Part shown: in pieces, positions 1 to 7,429 of the stretch
How the letters are laid out: each line of letters begins with the position of its first letter
How positions within the stretch are numbered: the first letter of the stretch is position 1
Origin: JABCPE02 sp963509715
GTDB lineage: Bacteria; Bacteroidota; Bacteroidia; Flavobacteriales; Weeksellaceae
NCBI GenBank assembly: GCA_963509715.1
Contig: CAUPCB010000001.1
Span: 1 to 64,000, forward strand
Length of the DNA stretch: 64,000 nucleotides
Direction of reading: 5' to 3'
The notes under the pieces: model-generated
What the model saw: the letters and a program-made list of their open reading frames with translations, nothing else
The model's database searches: none
Told to the model about the DNA's origin: nothing
Translations under genes and position numbers: made by a program

Positions 1-53
1 TTGATAATTTCTGGATTATCAGTCAGCATTTTTATATGGTCTAACATCAGAAA

Positions 54-311
54 TTAATTTAGAGGATTACTAAGGATTAATTTTTTTACTTCCTCGCGTG
101 AGTAATATATCCTCCCTTCTAACCCATAAACCCTTATGGATTTTCTTTCTTTCCAACGATGTAAAGTGGATTTACTAACATCAAGATATTTACACATCTC
201 TTTTTCTGTCAGAAAATCTTTAGGTTGTATATTTTCTAATAATGTGAGTAGTAATGTTTCTCCTTTATCTTTAATTAGTTCATTCAGTTTGTCTAGTATA
301 TTTTGCTCCAT
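54..311 (-). CDS. helix-turn-helix DNA-binding protein of a mobile element
   Basis: A small (85 aa) DNA-binding protein. An N-terminal helical stretch leads to the segment FLTEKEMCKYLDVSKSTLHRWK (about residues 33-54), a MerR/excisionase-type helix-turn-helix (HTH_17-like), followed by a short wing with YYSREEVKKL. Proteins of this size and fold sit beside tyrosine integrases in Bacteroidota islands and act as excisionase or directionality factors or as small regulators. Here it lies on the same strand as, and downstream of, the integrase at 1367-2716. The exact role (Xis-like or regulator) is inferred from context only. It reads toward the left window edge, where more of the element presumably lies. 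Confidence 0.7.
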   Translation of the reverse strand: MEQNILDKLNELIKDKGETLLLTLLENIQPKDFLTEKEMCKYLDVSKSTLHRWKERKSIRVYGLEGRIYYSREEVKKLILSNPLN

Positions 312-381
312 AGTTTTAATATTTTATGGGGCAAACCTCCGTGTAGTAATTCTGTAGTAAAACTATTTTTCTACTATAAAG

Positions 382-409
382 AAAAAAGCCAACTCATTAT
401 AAGTTGGCT
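382..409 (-). terminator. Rho-independent terminator after the 308-aa island gene
   Basis: An 8-bp inverted repeat (AGCCAACT, 387-394; AGTTGGCT, 402-409) with a 7-nt loop. On the minus strand it is followed by six T residues (382-387). It lies just downstream of the stop of the gene at 432-1358. Confidence 0.7.
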
Positions 410-431
410 CTATGCTATTCTATCTATGCTT

Positions 432-1358
432 TTATTTAAGTTTTGAAGGGTCTATTTTCATTTTGCTAAGTGCTTCGTTTGCTCCTATTTTATTTTGTGG
501 TACATTATAAGGATTATTATTTGAAAAATTCCCCTCAGCTTCTGTAAGCATTGGGTTGAGGTAGCTTTTTATAGTTTTTTCTTTTCCTTCTATTATATAA
601 GCTATAATTTGGGATGTATGTGTGATATTTTCAGGAGTTGTTTGTATAGACTTAATATAGTCTATAATTCCTAATCGCTGTAAAACAATAAGTTTTTGTT
701 TAATGGAAAGACTTGTATGATCATCATGTAATACCTCATCTTCATGATAAACAGGAGTATTGTTAGATTTTTCTAATTTTATTTTAATGTCATTTAGTAT
801 ACGCCTAATAGTAAATCCAAAATCTTCATATTTTTTTAAGTCAAATATTATCTGCCCATTTTCTTGAGAGAGAAATTTATAAAATTTCAGATGATATTTT
901 TTTGAAAGAGAATATTTCTTACATGTATGTTCTAATGAGTTTCGTGCAGAGTTTTTTGTAAAGAAGTTATCTCTTTCCTCTATCATTTCCCTAAAAGTTT
1001 CCAAATTAAATTCAGCCTTTTTTGCAAAAACCTTGAAATAAGAGTTTACAACATCTCCAAAATAATTCAATGAAATTCGTTGTTCAGTATATCCTCCCCC
1101 CTCTATTGGACATAATTGTTCCATTATAGTATAATCCCAAATATTTTGGTTTCCATCTACCCAGCTTTTATAGCATTTTTCTATTTCTTTTAGATAATCA
1201 CATTCTTCAGCATTTGGATATTTTTTAAAAAAAGAATTTAAATCATCTTCATATTTTTCCTCATAGTCTTTATAAGTATAGTATGGCACCTCATATTGCA
1301 TAGTCTCTATGTCTGTACTTATAAAATGTTCATGATAAATTTGATTTTTTTCTTCCAT
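432..1358 (-). CDS. hypothetical island protein
   Basis: A soluble protein of 308 aa with no signal peptide or membrane segment. I do not recognise a catalytic domain. Its C-terminal third (about residues 215-300) has the pattern KLIVLQRLGIIDYIKS, then a helix, then SYLNPML and NPYNVPQNK. This resembles a C-terminal region common in hypothetical proteins of Bacteroidota integrative elements, some of them RteC-like, but that similarity is from memory and weak. It lies 8 nt downstream of the integrase on the same strand, so the two are probably co-transcribed. Base composition is visibly AT-rich. Function unknown; island cargo or an integration accessory are both possible. Confidence 0.6.
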   Translation of the reverse strand: MEEKNQIYHEHFISTDIETMQYEVPYYTYKDYEEKYEDDLNSFFKKYPNAEECDYLKEIEKCYKSWVDGNQNIWDYTIMEQLCPIEGGGYTEQRISLNYFGDVVNSYFKVFAKKAEFNLETFREMIEERDNFFTKNSARNSLEHTCKKYSLSKKYHLKFYKFLSQENGQIIFDLKKYEDFGFTIRRILNDIKIKLEKSNNTPVYHEDEVLHDDHTSLSIKQKLIVLQRLGIIDYIKSIQTTPENITHTSQIIAYIIEGKEKTIKSYLNPMLTEAEGNFSNNNPYNVPQNKIGANEALSKMKIDPSKLK

Positions 1359-1366
1359 AACATTTA

Positions 1367-2716
1367 TTATTTGTTAAGTATTCCTGACTCTTGAACAGCT
1401 TTTGCAAATGCAATGCTATCTTTTGTTGTTTTTTCTTTTATAGATGTCGTGATATAGTTTTCAAGCATCTTATCATCACTGTGCCCCGTTTGCTTTCGTA
1501 ATAAATGGAGCTCAAATTCATTTGAAAACATAGTTGCAAATGTTCTCCTACCAATATGAGAGGTTACCAATTCATAGAATGGGTATACGCCTTTTACCAT
1601 TCTTTCTTTCTCTGTTTTTCCTATCGGAATTTTGATTCTTTTAGCTCCTTCTATTTCTTCAGTGAAACCTGCAATTTTACAAACCTCCTTAATGTAATTA
1701 TTATACTTTTGAGAGCTTATTATTTTAGGAAATCGCCACTTTCTTTTCTTTAAAATTTTAATGATAGAAGGAAAGAGCCAAATACTATGTTGTTTTTTAG
1801 TTTTGGTTTCTGTAAAAGGATAGAAAAATAAATCTTCTTGACATACAATATTATCAACATCAAGTTTAAATAAATCCGAAATTCTTAATGCAGAATAACA
1901 AGAGATAATTAACCAATCTCTTGCATTATCCAGCCTTTCATTATCAGTTAGGTCTAGTTTTTCTAAGACATTCACCTGTTCCTTAGTAAAAGAAATTTTT
2001 TCTATGACTAAAGGAGGGTTATTTATAATTTTCCAATGAGCCACATCTTTTTTTATTTCATATTCACTCTCTGCAAATTTACATAGTAGCTTTATCTGTT
2101 TGATAAACTTACTTTGGATACTTGCTGAATATTGCTTATTATTAAGCCATTCGATAAACTTTGTTCTAAAATTATTGTTGATTTCAGTAACTTTCAGGTT
2201 TTTATTATATTCTGATATTTTATTTTTTAAGGTAATGAAACTTTCCTTGGTGTTCTCTGCTAATGCATTTAAACCTTGCGTAGGATCTGGGGTGCTTCTA
2301 ATATTTATATAGTGGTCTATGAGTTTAACAAAATTTTCTGGAATAGTCTTTTTCTTCTTTTCTTCTTTTATTTTATGCCCAAAATAATTGTGGAGAACAT
2401 ATTCTTTTATAGACTCCTTTATTGATTCGCTTTTTAGACTAAGATTATCAGATATGTGTTTTGATAGATTTATCTTAAATTGTTTAAGCTCATCATTAAA
2501 GTTTGTTATTTCTAAGTTTTTCTTCTTGACCTCTGCTAATTTCGCTCCTTTTATGATTTCTGTTTCATTCCAACACTGTTTTTCTTTGTCCCAATGTTGA
2601 GAATGTATTTTAAAAGGGGTCGCTCCATTGAGATCAATTTGTTTGCTTGGTCTATATCTGTAATAGATTGTTTTAGGTTCTCTAGTACCTTTTAAAAATA
2701 AATTAATTCCTGCCAT
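1367..2716 (-). CDS. tyrosine-type site-specific integrase
   Basis: Catalyses integration and excision of the mobile element whose right end fills the start of the window. The 449-aa protein has the layout of Bacteroidota tyrosine recombinases: an N-terminal arm-binding part, a SAM-like core-binding domain (about 130-230) and a C-terminal catalytic domain. The catalytic residues are visible: Arg278 in SALRISDL, a Lys near 305, His387 and Arg390 in HIGRRTFAT, His412 in TGHSDDKM and nucleophile Tyr421 in LENYI. All are present, so it should be active. The gene starts 229 bp from the 3' end of tRNA-Leu(UAA), the usual position of an integrase beside its tRNA attachment site. The partner end is outside the window. 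Confidence 0.92.
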   Translation of the reverse strand: MAGINLFLKGTREPKTIYYRYRPSKQIDLNGATPFKIHSQHWDKEKQCWNETEIIKGAKLAEVKKKNLEITNFNDELKQFKINLSKHISDNLSLKSESIKESIKEYVLHNYFGHKIKEEKKKKTIPENFVKLIDHYINIRSTPDPTQGLNALAENTKESFITLKNKISEYNKNLKVTEINNNFRTKFIEWLNNKQYSASIQSKFIKQIKLLCKFAESEYEIKKDVAHWKIINNPPLVIEKISFTKEQVNVLEKLDLTDNERLDNARDWLIISCYSALRISDLFKLDVDNIVCQEDLFFYPFTETKTKKQHSIWLFPSIIKILKKRKWRFPKIISSQKYNNYIKEVCKIAGFTEEIEGAKRIKIPIGKTEKERMVKGVYPFYELVTSHIGRRTFATMFSNEFELHLLRKQTGHSDDKMLENYITTSIKEKTTKDSIAFAKAVQESGILNK

Positions 2717-2754
2717 GTCTAAAATGATTAATGAACATTACAAATTTATAAAAT

Positions 2755-2795
2755 GTGGTGTCAATTTCCAAACTAGATACCATGTTAGACACCAC
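2755..2795. repeat. inverted repeat beside the integrase start
   Basis: A perfect 8-bp inverted repeat (GTGGTGTC at 2755-2762, GACACCAC at 2788-2795) with a 25-nt spacer, between the integrase start codon and the tRNA genes. Two nearby copies of CATGGAACTT (around 2811 and 2830) add a direct repeat. Such repeats near an integrase are often recombinase or excisionase arm sites, but that role is inferred. Confidence 0.45.
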
Positions 2796-2903
2796 CGATA
2801 TGGCACATCATGGAACTTGATGGATATTCATGGAACTTTACCTGTTTATTTGTATATTGTTGATATTCAGTGGTGTATAGGTAAAAACAAGGGAAAAGCA
2901 CAC

Positions 2904-2930
2904 AAAAAAAGCGACCTTTGAAAAGTCGCT
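2904..2930 (-). terminator. terminator of the tRNA operon
   Basis: A 6-bp stem (AGCGAC and GTCGCT, about 2910-2930) followed on the minus strand by seven T residues (2904-2910). It lies 14 bp beyond the 3' end of tRNA-Leu(UAA) and should end tRNA transcription before it reads into the integrase region. Confidence 0.7.
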
Positions 2931-2944
2931 AATATGAATGGTTG

Positions 2945-3028
2945 TACCCCAGGCGGGACTTGAACCCGCACGCCAAAGGAGGCACAGGATTTTAAGTCCT
3001 GCGTGTCTACCAGTTCCACCACCAGGGC
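2945..3028 (-). tRNA. tRNA-Leu (UAA anticodon)
   Basis: Read on the minus strand, an 84-nt cloverleaf with acceptor arms GCCCTGG and CTGGGGT. The anticodon loop CTTAAAA is closed by CAGGA/TCCTG, giving anticodon UAA, with the long variable arm expected of a class II leucine tRNA. The T arm is GCGGG-TTCAAGT-CCCGC. CCA is not encoded: the bases after the discriminator A are CAA. Its 3' end faces the integrase gene, making it the likely attachment target of the element. Confidence 0.95.
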
Positions 3029-3034
3029 ATGGAA

Positions 3035-3110
3035 TGGAGCGAAAAACGGGATTCGAACCCGCGACCCCAACCTTGGCAAGGTTGTGCTCTACCAACTGAG
3101 CTATTTTCGC
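3035..3110 (-). tRNA. tRNA-Gly (GCC anticodon)
   Basis: A minus-strand cloverleaf with acceptor arms GCGAAAA/TTTTCGC. The anticodon loop TTGCCAA is closed by CAACC/GGTTG, giving anticodon GCC. The T arm is GCGGG-TTCGAAT-CCCGT. The bases after the discriminator T (3038) read CCA, so this gene encodes its own 3' end, unlike the two leucine tRNAs beside it. It is the middle gene of the three-tRNA unit. Confidence 0.95.
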
Positions 3111-3115
3111 AACTG

Positions 3116-3197
3116 TGCGGATGAAGGGACTCGAACCCCCACGCCTCTCGGCACCAGATCCTAAGTCTGGCGTGGCTACCAATTACACCACATCCGC
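3116..3197 (-). tRNA. tRNA-Leu (UAG anticodon)
   Basis: A minus-strand 82-nt class II tRNA with acceptor arms GCGGATG/CATCCGC. The anticodon loop CTTAGGA, closed by CCAGA/TCTGG, gives anticodon UAG, and a long variable arm is present. The discriminator is A and CCA is not encoded. It is the first gene of the tRNA unit, about 35 nt downstream of the promoter at 3232-3261. Confidence 0.95.
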
Positions 3198-3231
3198 GGA
3201 AAAAATGAACTACTTTGTTCTTTTGTGATTG

Positions 3232-3261
3232 CAAATATACAAACTTATTTTTAATCTGCAA
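3232..3261 (-). promoter_or_regulatory. promoter of the tRNA-Leu-Gly-Leu unit
   Basis: On the minus strand TATATTTG (3232-3239) matches the Bacteroidota -7 box TAnnTTTG. A TTG (complement of 3259-3261) lies 19 nt upstream, the expected -33 spacing. It sits 35 bp ahead of the first tRNA. Confidence 0.65.
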
Positions 3262-3335
3262 GTATAAATATATATTTTTTTATTTTTTCCTTTTAAAAGA
3301 GTTTTTTAACTTTACCAGCTAAAATTTATATTTCT

Positions 3336-3716
3336 ATGGAATTACAAGGAACAGTGAAGAAAGTATTTGAAACTCAAACTTTTCCAAGCGGTTTTCAGAA
3401 AAGAGAGATGGTATTGCTTACAGAAGAGCAGTATCCGCAGCCTATCAGTATAGAGTTTTTATCTGAAAAAATTTCGCTTTTAGACCAAGTGTCAGAAGGA
3501 GATAAAGTAAAGGTAGGAATCAATATCAGAGGAAGAGAATGGACAAATCCAGAGGGACAGGTAAAGTATTTTAACTCTATCACAGCATGGAGATTGGAAA
3601 AAACGGATGGAAGTAGCTTTGATGAGCCTGTATACGCAGCACCTGCAGCACCACAATCTTCTGCGGTGAATGACAATCCATTTGATGAAGAGTCAGATGA
3701 TGATTTACCATTTTAA
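3336..3716 (+). CDS. DUF3127 family protein with an SSB-like acidic tail
   Basis: A 126-aa cytosolic protein matching DUF3127, a family nearly restricted to Bacteroidota: N-terminal MELQGTVKKVFETQTF, then FQKREMVLLTEEQYPQPISIEF and INIRGREWTNPEGQVKYFNSI. The predicted fold is a single OB-like domain (about residues 1-92). A flexible Ala/Pro/Ser linker then leads to an acidic tail ending DDDLPF. That ending is the hallmark of single-stranded DNA-binding protein (SSB) tails, which dock replication and repair partners. Family membership is recognised; single-strand DNA binding is inferred. The gene is monocistronic, with a terminator right after it. Confidence 0.88.
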   Translation: MELQGTVKKVFETQTFPSGFQKREMVLLTEEQYPQPISIEFLSEKISLLDQVSEGDKVKVGINIRGREWTNPEGQVKYFNSITAWRLEKTDGSSFDEPVYAAPAAPQSSAVNDNPFDEESDDDLPF

Positions 3717-3736
3717 ATAAAATCTTATCATAAAAT

Positions 3737-3770
3737 AAATCCTGCTATTTAGTAGGATTTTTTAAATTTT
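3737..3770 (+). terminator. terminator after the DUF3127 gene
   Basis: The stem AAATCCTGC / GTAGGATTT (one G-U pair) around a 6-nt loop is followed by a T run, about 20 bp after the stop codon and just before aat. Confidence 0.65.
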
Positions 3771-3775
3771 AATAA

Positions 3776-4420
3776 ATGTATCAATTAGATTCGGAAATTT
3801 GGTTTCCAGACCCGTATAAATACCATCCCGAAAGTGAGATTGTTGCTGTAGGAGGAGATTTGTCCGCTCAGCGGCTGACTTTGGCTTATTCTTTGGGGAT
3901 TTTTCCGTGGTTTAATGAAGGTAATGAGATTTTCTGGTGGAGTCCAGATCCTCGGTTTGTACTTTTTCCAGAAGAGCTGAAAATTTCTAAATCCATGCGG
4001 AAAATCTTGAGAGATGGCAAATTTGTTTTCACAGAAAATAAATGTTTCGAAGAAGTGATGAGAAACTGCGCAAATATTTCACGAAGAGGGCAGGATGGGA
4101 CTTGGATTTCGGAAGAAATGATAAAAGCATACACAAAACTAAATCAGCAGGGAAAAGCCAAAAGTATAGAAGTCTGCGAAAATGGGGAGCTGGTAGGAGG
4201 TTTTTACGGAGTGGAAATGGGGCGTGTTTTCTGTGGTGAGAGTATGTTTAGTAAGGTGAGTAATGCCAGCAAAGCAGGATTTATTCAGTTTGTAGAAAAA
4301 AATGCTGACCGATACAAACTCATAGATTGTCAGGTTTATACAGAGCATTTAGAAAGCCTTGGAGCGAGGGAAATCCCTAAAATAGAGTTTTTGGATATTC
4401 TCCGTAAGCCTACGAATTGA
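3776..4420 (+). CDS. aat: leucyl/phenylalanyl-tRNA--protein transferase
   Basis: Transfers Leu or Phe from aminoacyl-tRNA to the N-terminus of proteins with N-terminal Arg or Lys, creating N-degrons for ClpS/ClpAP. The 214-aa length is normal. Family signatures are clear: WFPDP near the N-terminus, VAVGGDLS, LAYSLGIFPWF, WWSPDPRFVLFP, the central VCENGELVGGFYGVEMGRVFCGESMFS, and LIDCQVYTEHLESLGA near the C-terminus. It converges with the exonuclease gene, overlapping its 3' end by 11 nt, with no terminator visible between the two. Cytosolic and not obviously part of an operon. Confidence 0.96.
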   Translation: MYQLDSEIWFPDPYKYHPESEIVAVGGDLSAQRLTLAYSLGIFPWFNEGNEIFWWSPDPRFVLFPEELKISKSMRKILRDGKFVFTENKCFEEVMRNCANISRRGQDGTWISEEMIKAYTKLNQQGKAKSIEVCENGELVGGFYGVEMGRVFCGESMFSKVSNASKAGFIQFVEKNADRYKLIDCQVYTEHLESLGAREIPKIEFLDILRKPTN

Positions 4421-5633
4421 TTTTGATAACCTTAAATTCTCCTTTGAGATAGGCTATCTGCATCTCGTTTTTTATTTCTTTGGGAAGTGTGGTAACGGGA
4501 ATGGTAAGTTTTAGGATTTTTTCCCAAGAAAGTGTCTGATGGTAGAGTTCATAGAAACCATAGCCGATGAATTTTCCTTCTTTAAAAGCCAGAAAATAAT
4601 GCTCGCCGAGTGTTCTTCCTTGTCCTATCCATAGCTCGTTCCTTCCAGCGAAGGAAATTTTCTTTTTCAAGGTTTTATAATCTAAATTTTCTTTTTGTAG
4701 AATTGACAATAACTTTTCGGCTTGAGAAGGATATTTGAAATTAAATAAATCCGTTTCATCTTCATTCTTTTTAGCTGAAGAAACGAAGAAAGAGTCTGCC
4801 TGCGGGCTGTATCTTATAGCGAAAGGTTTAGAAGTTTTTCTTTTTATTTTTTTTTCTTTCAGCATCAGCTGGGCAATGATGTCCGTGCCTGTGAACTCGT
4901 AGTAGATTTGCTCTACATTTTTCTGAAATTGAATGTTTCTTTTTGATTTAGAATTTAGAATTCCCTTTGCGGACTTGTAAATATTGTCGCTGAAATCACA
5001 GAAAATGATTTTTCCTGCTTTATCTTGTAGGTAGAAAATTCCTTTTTCGGAAGGTAGATTTTCGGTAAGTTCGTTGATTTTATTGATATAGAGTTTGGAT
5101 TGTGTTTCTTCTTGATGCTGTTGAATAATCTGGTTTTCAGTGTCTTTGGAGATTAGAAGTTTAAACAAATCCAATGTCGCTCTGGCATCGCCTCCTGCAC
5201 GATGAGCGTCTGAGAGCGGGATGCCCACAGATTTACAAAGTTTCCCAAGCGAGTAGCTTTCTACATCGGGAATCAGTTTTTTTGCTAATGGAAGGGTGTC
5301 TATGGTATTGATTTTAAAATCAAATCCCAATCTTCGGAAAGACTGGCGGAGCATACGGTAGTCAAACTCTACATTGTGTCCCACGAGCGTGGTGTTTTCG
5401 GTCATTTCTATCACTCGTTTCGCTATTTCGTGGAATTTTGGTGCTCTTTTGACCATTTTAGGAGTTATCCCAGTGAGTTTTTGTACATATTGGGTAATTT
5501 CAGATTCGGGATTAATGAGCGTGATGAACTGGTCTACCACCTCATGTCCATCATAAACAAAAATAGCGAGTTCTATGATGCATTCTTCTCTGAAACCTGC
5601 ACCGTTACTTTCTATGTCTATTACCGAATACAT
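4410..5633 (-). CDS. DnaQ-like 3'-5' exonuclease fused to a degenerate GIY-YIG domain
   Basis: The N-terminal half (residues 1-165) is a DEDDh exonuclease of the DNA polymerase III epsilon type: Asp6 and Glu8 in DIES, Asp91 in HNVEFDYRML, His144 and Asp149 in AHRAGGDARAT. Residues about 193-270 align with a UvrC/Cho-type GIY-YIG nuclease domain (LPSEKGIFYLQDKAG, then TGTDIIAQLMLKE). There the YIG triplet reads FCD, the catalytic Arg position is Ser221 and the metal-ligand Glu appears to be Lys, so that part is probably inactive. Exonuclease-GIY-YIG fusions are known in Bacteroidota. I chose the ATG at 5633; an upstream TTG at 5648 is possible. A likely role is DNA repair or proofreading. Confidence 0.85.
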   Translation of the reverse strand: MYSVIDIESNGAGFREECIIELAIFVYDGHEVVDQFITLINPESEITQYVQKLTGITPKMVKRAPKFHEIAKRVIEMTENTTLVGHNVEFDYRMLRQSFRRLGFDFKINTIDTLPLAKKLIPDVESYSLGKLCKSVGIPLSDAHRAGGDARATLDLFKLLISKDTENQIIQQHQEETQSKLYINKINELTENLPSEKGIFYLQDKAGKIIFCDFSDNIYKSAKGILNSKSKRNIQFQKNVEQIYYEFTGTDIIAQLMLKEKKIKRKTSKPFAIRYSPQADSFFVSSAKKNEDETDLFNFKYPSQAEKLLSILQKENLDYKTLKKKISFAGRNELWIGQGRTLGEHYFLAFKEGKFIGYGFYELYHQTLSWEKILKLTIPVTTLPKEIKNEMQIAYLKGEFKVIKINS

Positions 5634-5653
5634 TTTACCATCAATCAAAGCTG

Positions 5654-5684
5654 CAAAGATAAAGTTTTAATGCTAAATGGTCAA
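5654..5684 (-). promoter_or_regulatory. promoter of the exonuclease gene
   Basis: Minus-strand TATCTTTG (5654-5661) with TTG (complement of 5682-5684) 20 nt upstream fits the Bacteroidota consensus. It would give a leader of about 15 nt before the ATG at 5633, supporting that start. Confidence 0.6.
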
Positions 5685-5729
5685 TGTTTGGAAAGTGTCC
5701 TTGCTTTATTTTGGCAGGTTCTTTTTATT

Positions 5730-5766
5730 TATTAAAAATAAATTCCCTCCAAAATGAAGGGAATTT
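5730..5766 (-). terminator. terminator after the HerA-like gene
   Basis: The inverted repeat AAATTCCCT (5740-5748) / AGGGAATTT (5758-5766), followed by a T-rich run on the minus strand, lies 12 bp past the stop at 5778. Confidence 0.65.
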
Positions 5767-5777
5767 TAAATAAAAAA

Positions 5778-7331
5778 TTATTTTTTTGAACCTTTGGTGG
5801 TCTTTTTCAGTCCTATCATTCCCATGATGGCTTTTGCGCCTTCTCTCATTAGGGTTTTTCCGAAAGTCTGTATCATGGGGCTTCCTAAGATACTTTCAAA
5901 CATAGAAGGCTCTTCCTTGGCAGGTTTGCTCTGCTGTGGTTTGCTGGTTTCTGTATTTGCGGAATCTCCCTGTTCTTCGTTCATTCTTCGTAATAAAATT
6001 TCGTAAGCAGATTCTTTATCAACAGTTTGGTTGTATTTTCTTACCAATTCCGATTGATTTACGAGATTGTCAATCTCCTCTGGAGACAAGATGTCCATTC
6101 TACTTTCTGGCGAAATTAGATAAGTGTGAACCAGCGGAGTAGGGATTCCTTTTTCATCTAGTGCTGTCACGAAAGCCTCTCCAATTCCGAGGGACTGGAT
6201 AAGTTCACTAGCTTTATAAAACTCGCTCATAGGGTAGTTTTCTACAGCTTTAGAAATTTCTTTTTTGTCTTTTGCAGTAAATCCTCTTAGGGCGTGCTGT
6301 ATTTTTAGTCCCAGCTGACTCAAAACAGATTCTGGAATATCGCCAGGCACCTGCGTGATGAAATAAATTCCCACGCCTTTAGAACGGATAAGTTTTACCA
6401 TTGTTTCTATCTGTTCTAAAAGCACTTTTGGCGCATCTTTAAAGATTAAATGAGCTTCATCTATGAAAACAGCCAATTTAGGTTTATCTAGGTCACCTGC
6501 TTCTGGAAGGGTCAAATATATTTCAGCAAAAAGAGACAAAATAAAAGTAGAGAACAGTGCTGGTTTGTTCTGAATATCCACCACACGAAGGATGTTTACC
6601 ACACCTTTTTCGTTTCTTGTTTTTAGTAAGTCTAAAACATCAAAGCTAGGTTCTCCGAAGATTTGTGTAGCGCCTTGTTGTTCTAGTGCTACGATGCTTC
6701 TCAGGATAGCGCCTAATGATGCGGGAGCGATAGAGCCATAGCCATCAGCAAGTTCTTTTTTACCTCGTTCATTATCAGTTACATATTGTAATACTTTTTT
6801 CAAATCCTCTAAATCTATCAGAGGAAGTCCTTTGTCATCACAATATTTGAAAACAATAGACATGATGCTGGTCTGTGTGTCATTTAGCCCTAAAATTTTA
6901 CTTAAAAGCACAGGTCCGAATTCGGTAACGGTAGCTCTAAGTTTTACTCCTTTCTCGGCAGAGAGAGACATTAGCTCCACTGGGAAAGCCTGTGGCTGGT
7001 ATGGTAATTTGGTTTTATCATATCTTTCTTGGATGCGGCTGTTCATTTCTCCTGTGGCTGCTATTCCAGAAAGGTCACCCTTGATATCCATTACCAAAGA
7101 AGGTACACCATGATGTGAGAGCTGCTCTACGAAGGCTTGTAGTGTTTTGGTTTTTCCTGTTCCTGTTGCTCCAGCGATGAGGCCGTGTCTATTGATGGTT
7201 CGTAGAGGGATATTTACATCTACTTCAGGGATGACCTCTCCATCCAAAATTCCTTTTCCAAGGGTAAAGAAATGCCCTTTTGTAGTGTAGCGAGGCGTAG
7301 TTTCTGCTATAAATTTTTCCTTTTTTGACAT
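5778..7331 (-). CDS. HerA-like helicase/ATPase (DUF853, YjgR family)
   Basis: A cytosolic P-loop ATPase of 517 aa in the HerA/FtsK superfamily, YjgR/DUF853 branch. Walker A is GATGTGKT (54-61). Walker B is AVFIDEAH (about 288-295). The GVGIYFITQVPGDIPESVL segment and the C-terminal MFESILGSPMIQTFGKTLMREGAKAIMG are typical of this family. Its in vivo role in bacteria is poorly defined; HerA proteins pump or translocate on DNA, in archaea together with the NurA nuclease. No NurA-like partner is adjacent. The neighbouring exonuclease is on the same strand but has its own promoter. A Ser/Glu/Lys-rich linker (about 440-475) separates the core from the conserved C-terminal helix. Confidence 0.9.
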   Translation of the reverse strand: MSKKEKFIAETTPRYTTKGHFFTLGKGILDGEVIPEVDVNIPLRTINRHGLIAGATGTGKTKTLQAFVEQLSHHGVPSLVMDIKGDLSGIAATGEMNSRIQERYDKTKLPYQPQAFPVELMSLSAEKGVKLRATVTEFGPVLLSKILGLNDTQTSIMSIVFKYCDDKGLPLIDLEDLKKVLQYVTDNERGKKELADGYGSIAPASLGAILRSIVALEQQGATQIFGEPSFDVLDLLKTRNEKGVVNILRVVDIQNKPALFSTFILSLFAEIYLTLPEAGDLDKPKLAVFIDEAHLIFKDAPKVLLEQIETMVKLIRSKGVGIYFITQVPGDIPESVLSQLGLKIQHALRGFTAKDKKEISKAVENYPMSEFYKASELIQSLGIGEAFVTALDEKGIPTPLVHTYLISPESRMDILSPEEIDNLVNQSELVRKYNQTVDKESAYEILLRRMNEEQGDSANTETSKPQQSKPAKEEPSMFESILGSPMIQTFGKTLMREGAKAIMGMIGLKKTTKGSKK

Positions 7332-7383
7332 TATTTATGATTTTAGGGTCTAAAAATAAAAAAGAATTTATAAAATAACTAAA

Positions 7384-7411
7384 AAAGGAGATAGAAATTT
7401 CTATCTCCTTT
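7384..7411. terminator. palindromic terminator
   Basis: A perfect 28-nt palindrome with 14-nt arms (AAAGGAGATAGAAA and its complement) lies between the stop of the barrel gene (7430) and the HerA-like gene start (7331). On the minus strand it runs into a T tract, so it mainly terminates the barrel gene. Confidence 0.7.
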
Positions 7412-7429
7412 ATGTTGGTTTTTATTTTC

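Noticed and set aside
1..3000. Prophage
   Set aside because: Only an integrase and small genes are visible; no structural, lysis or replication genes in the window.
2838..3261. Three overlapping minus-strand ORFs of 70-114 aa (MVATPDLGSGAERR and similar)
   Set aside because: They run through the three tRNA genes; the cysteine- and glycine-rich readings are translations of tRNA arms.
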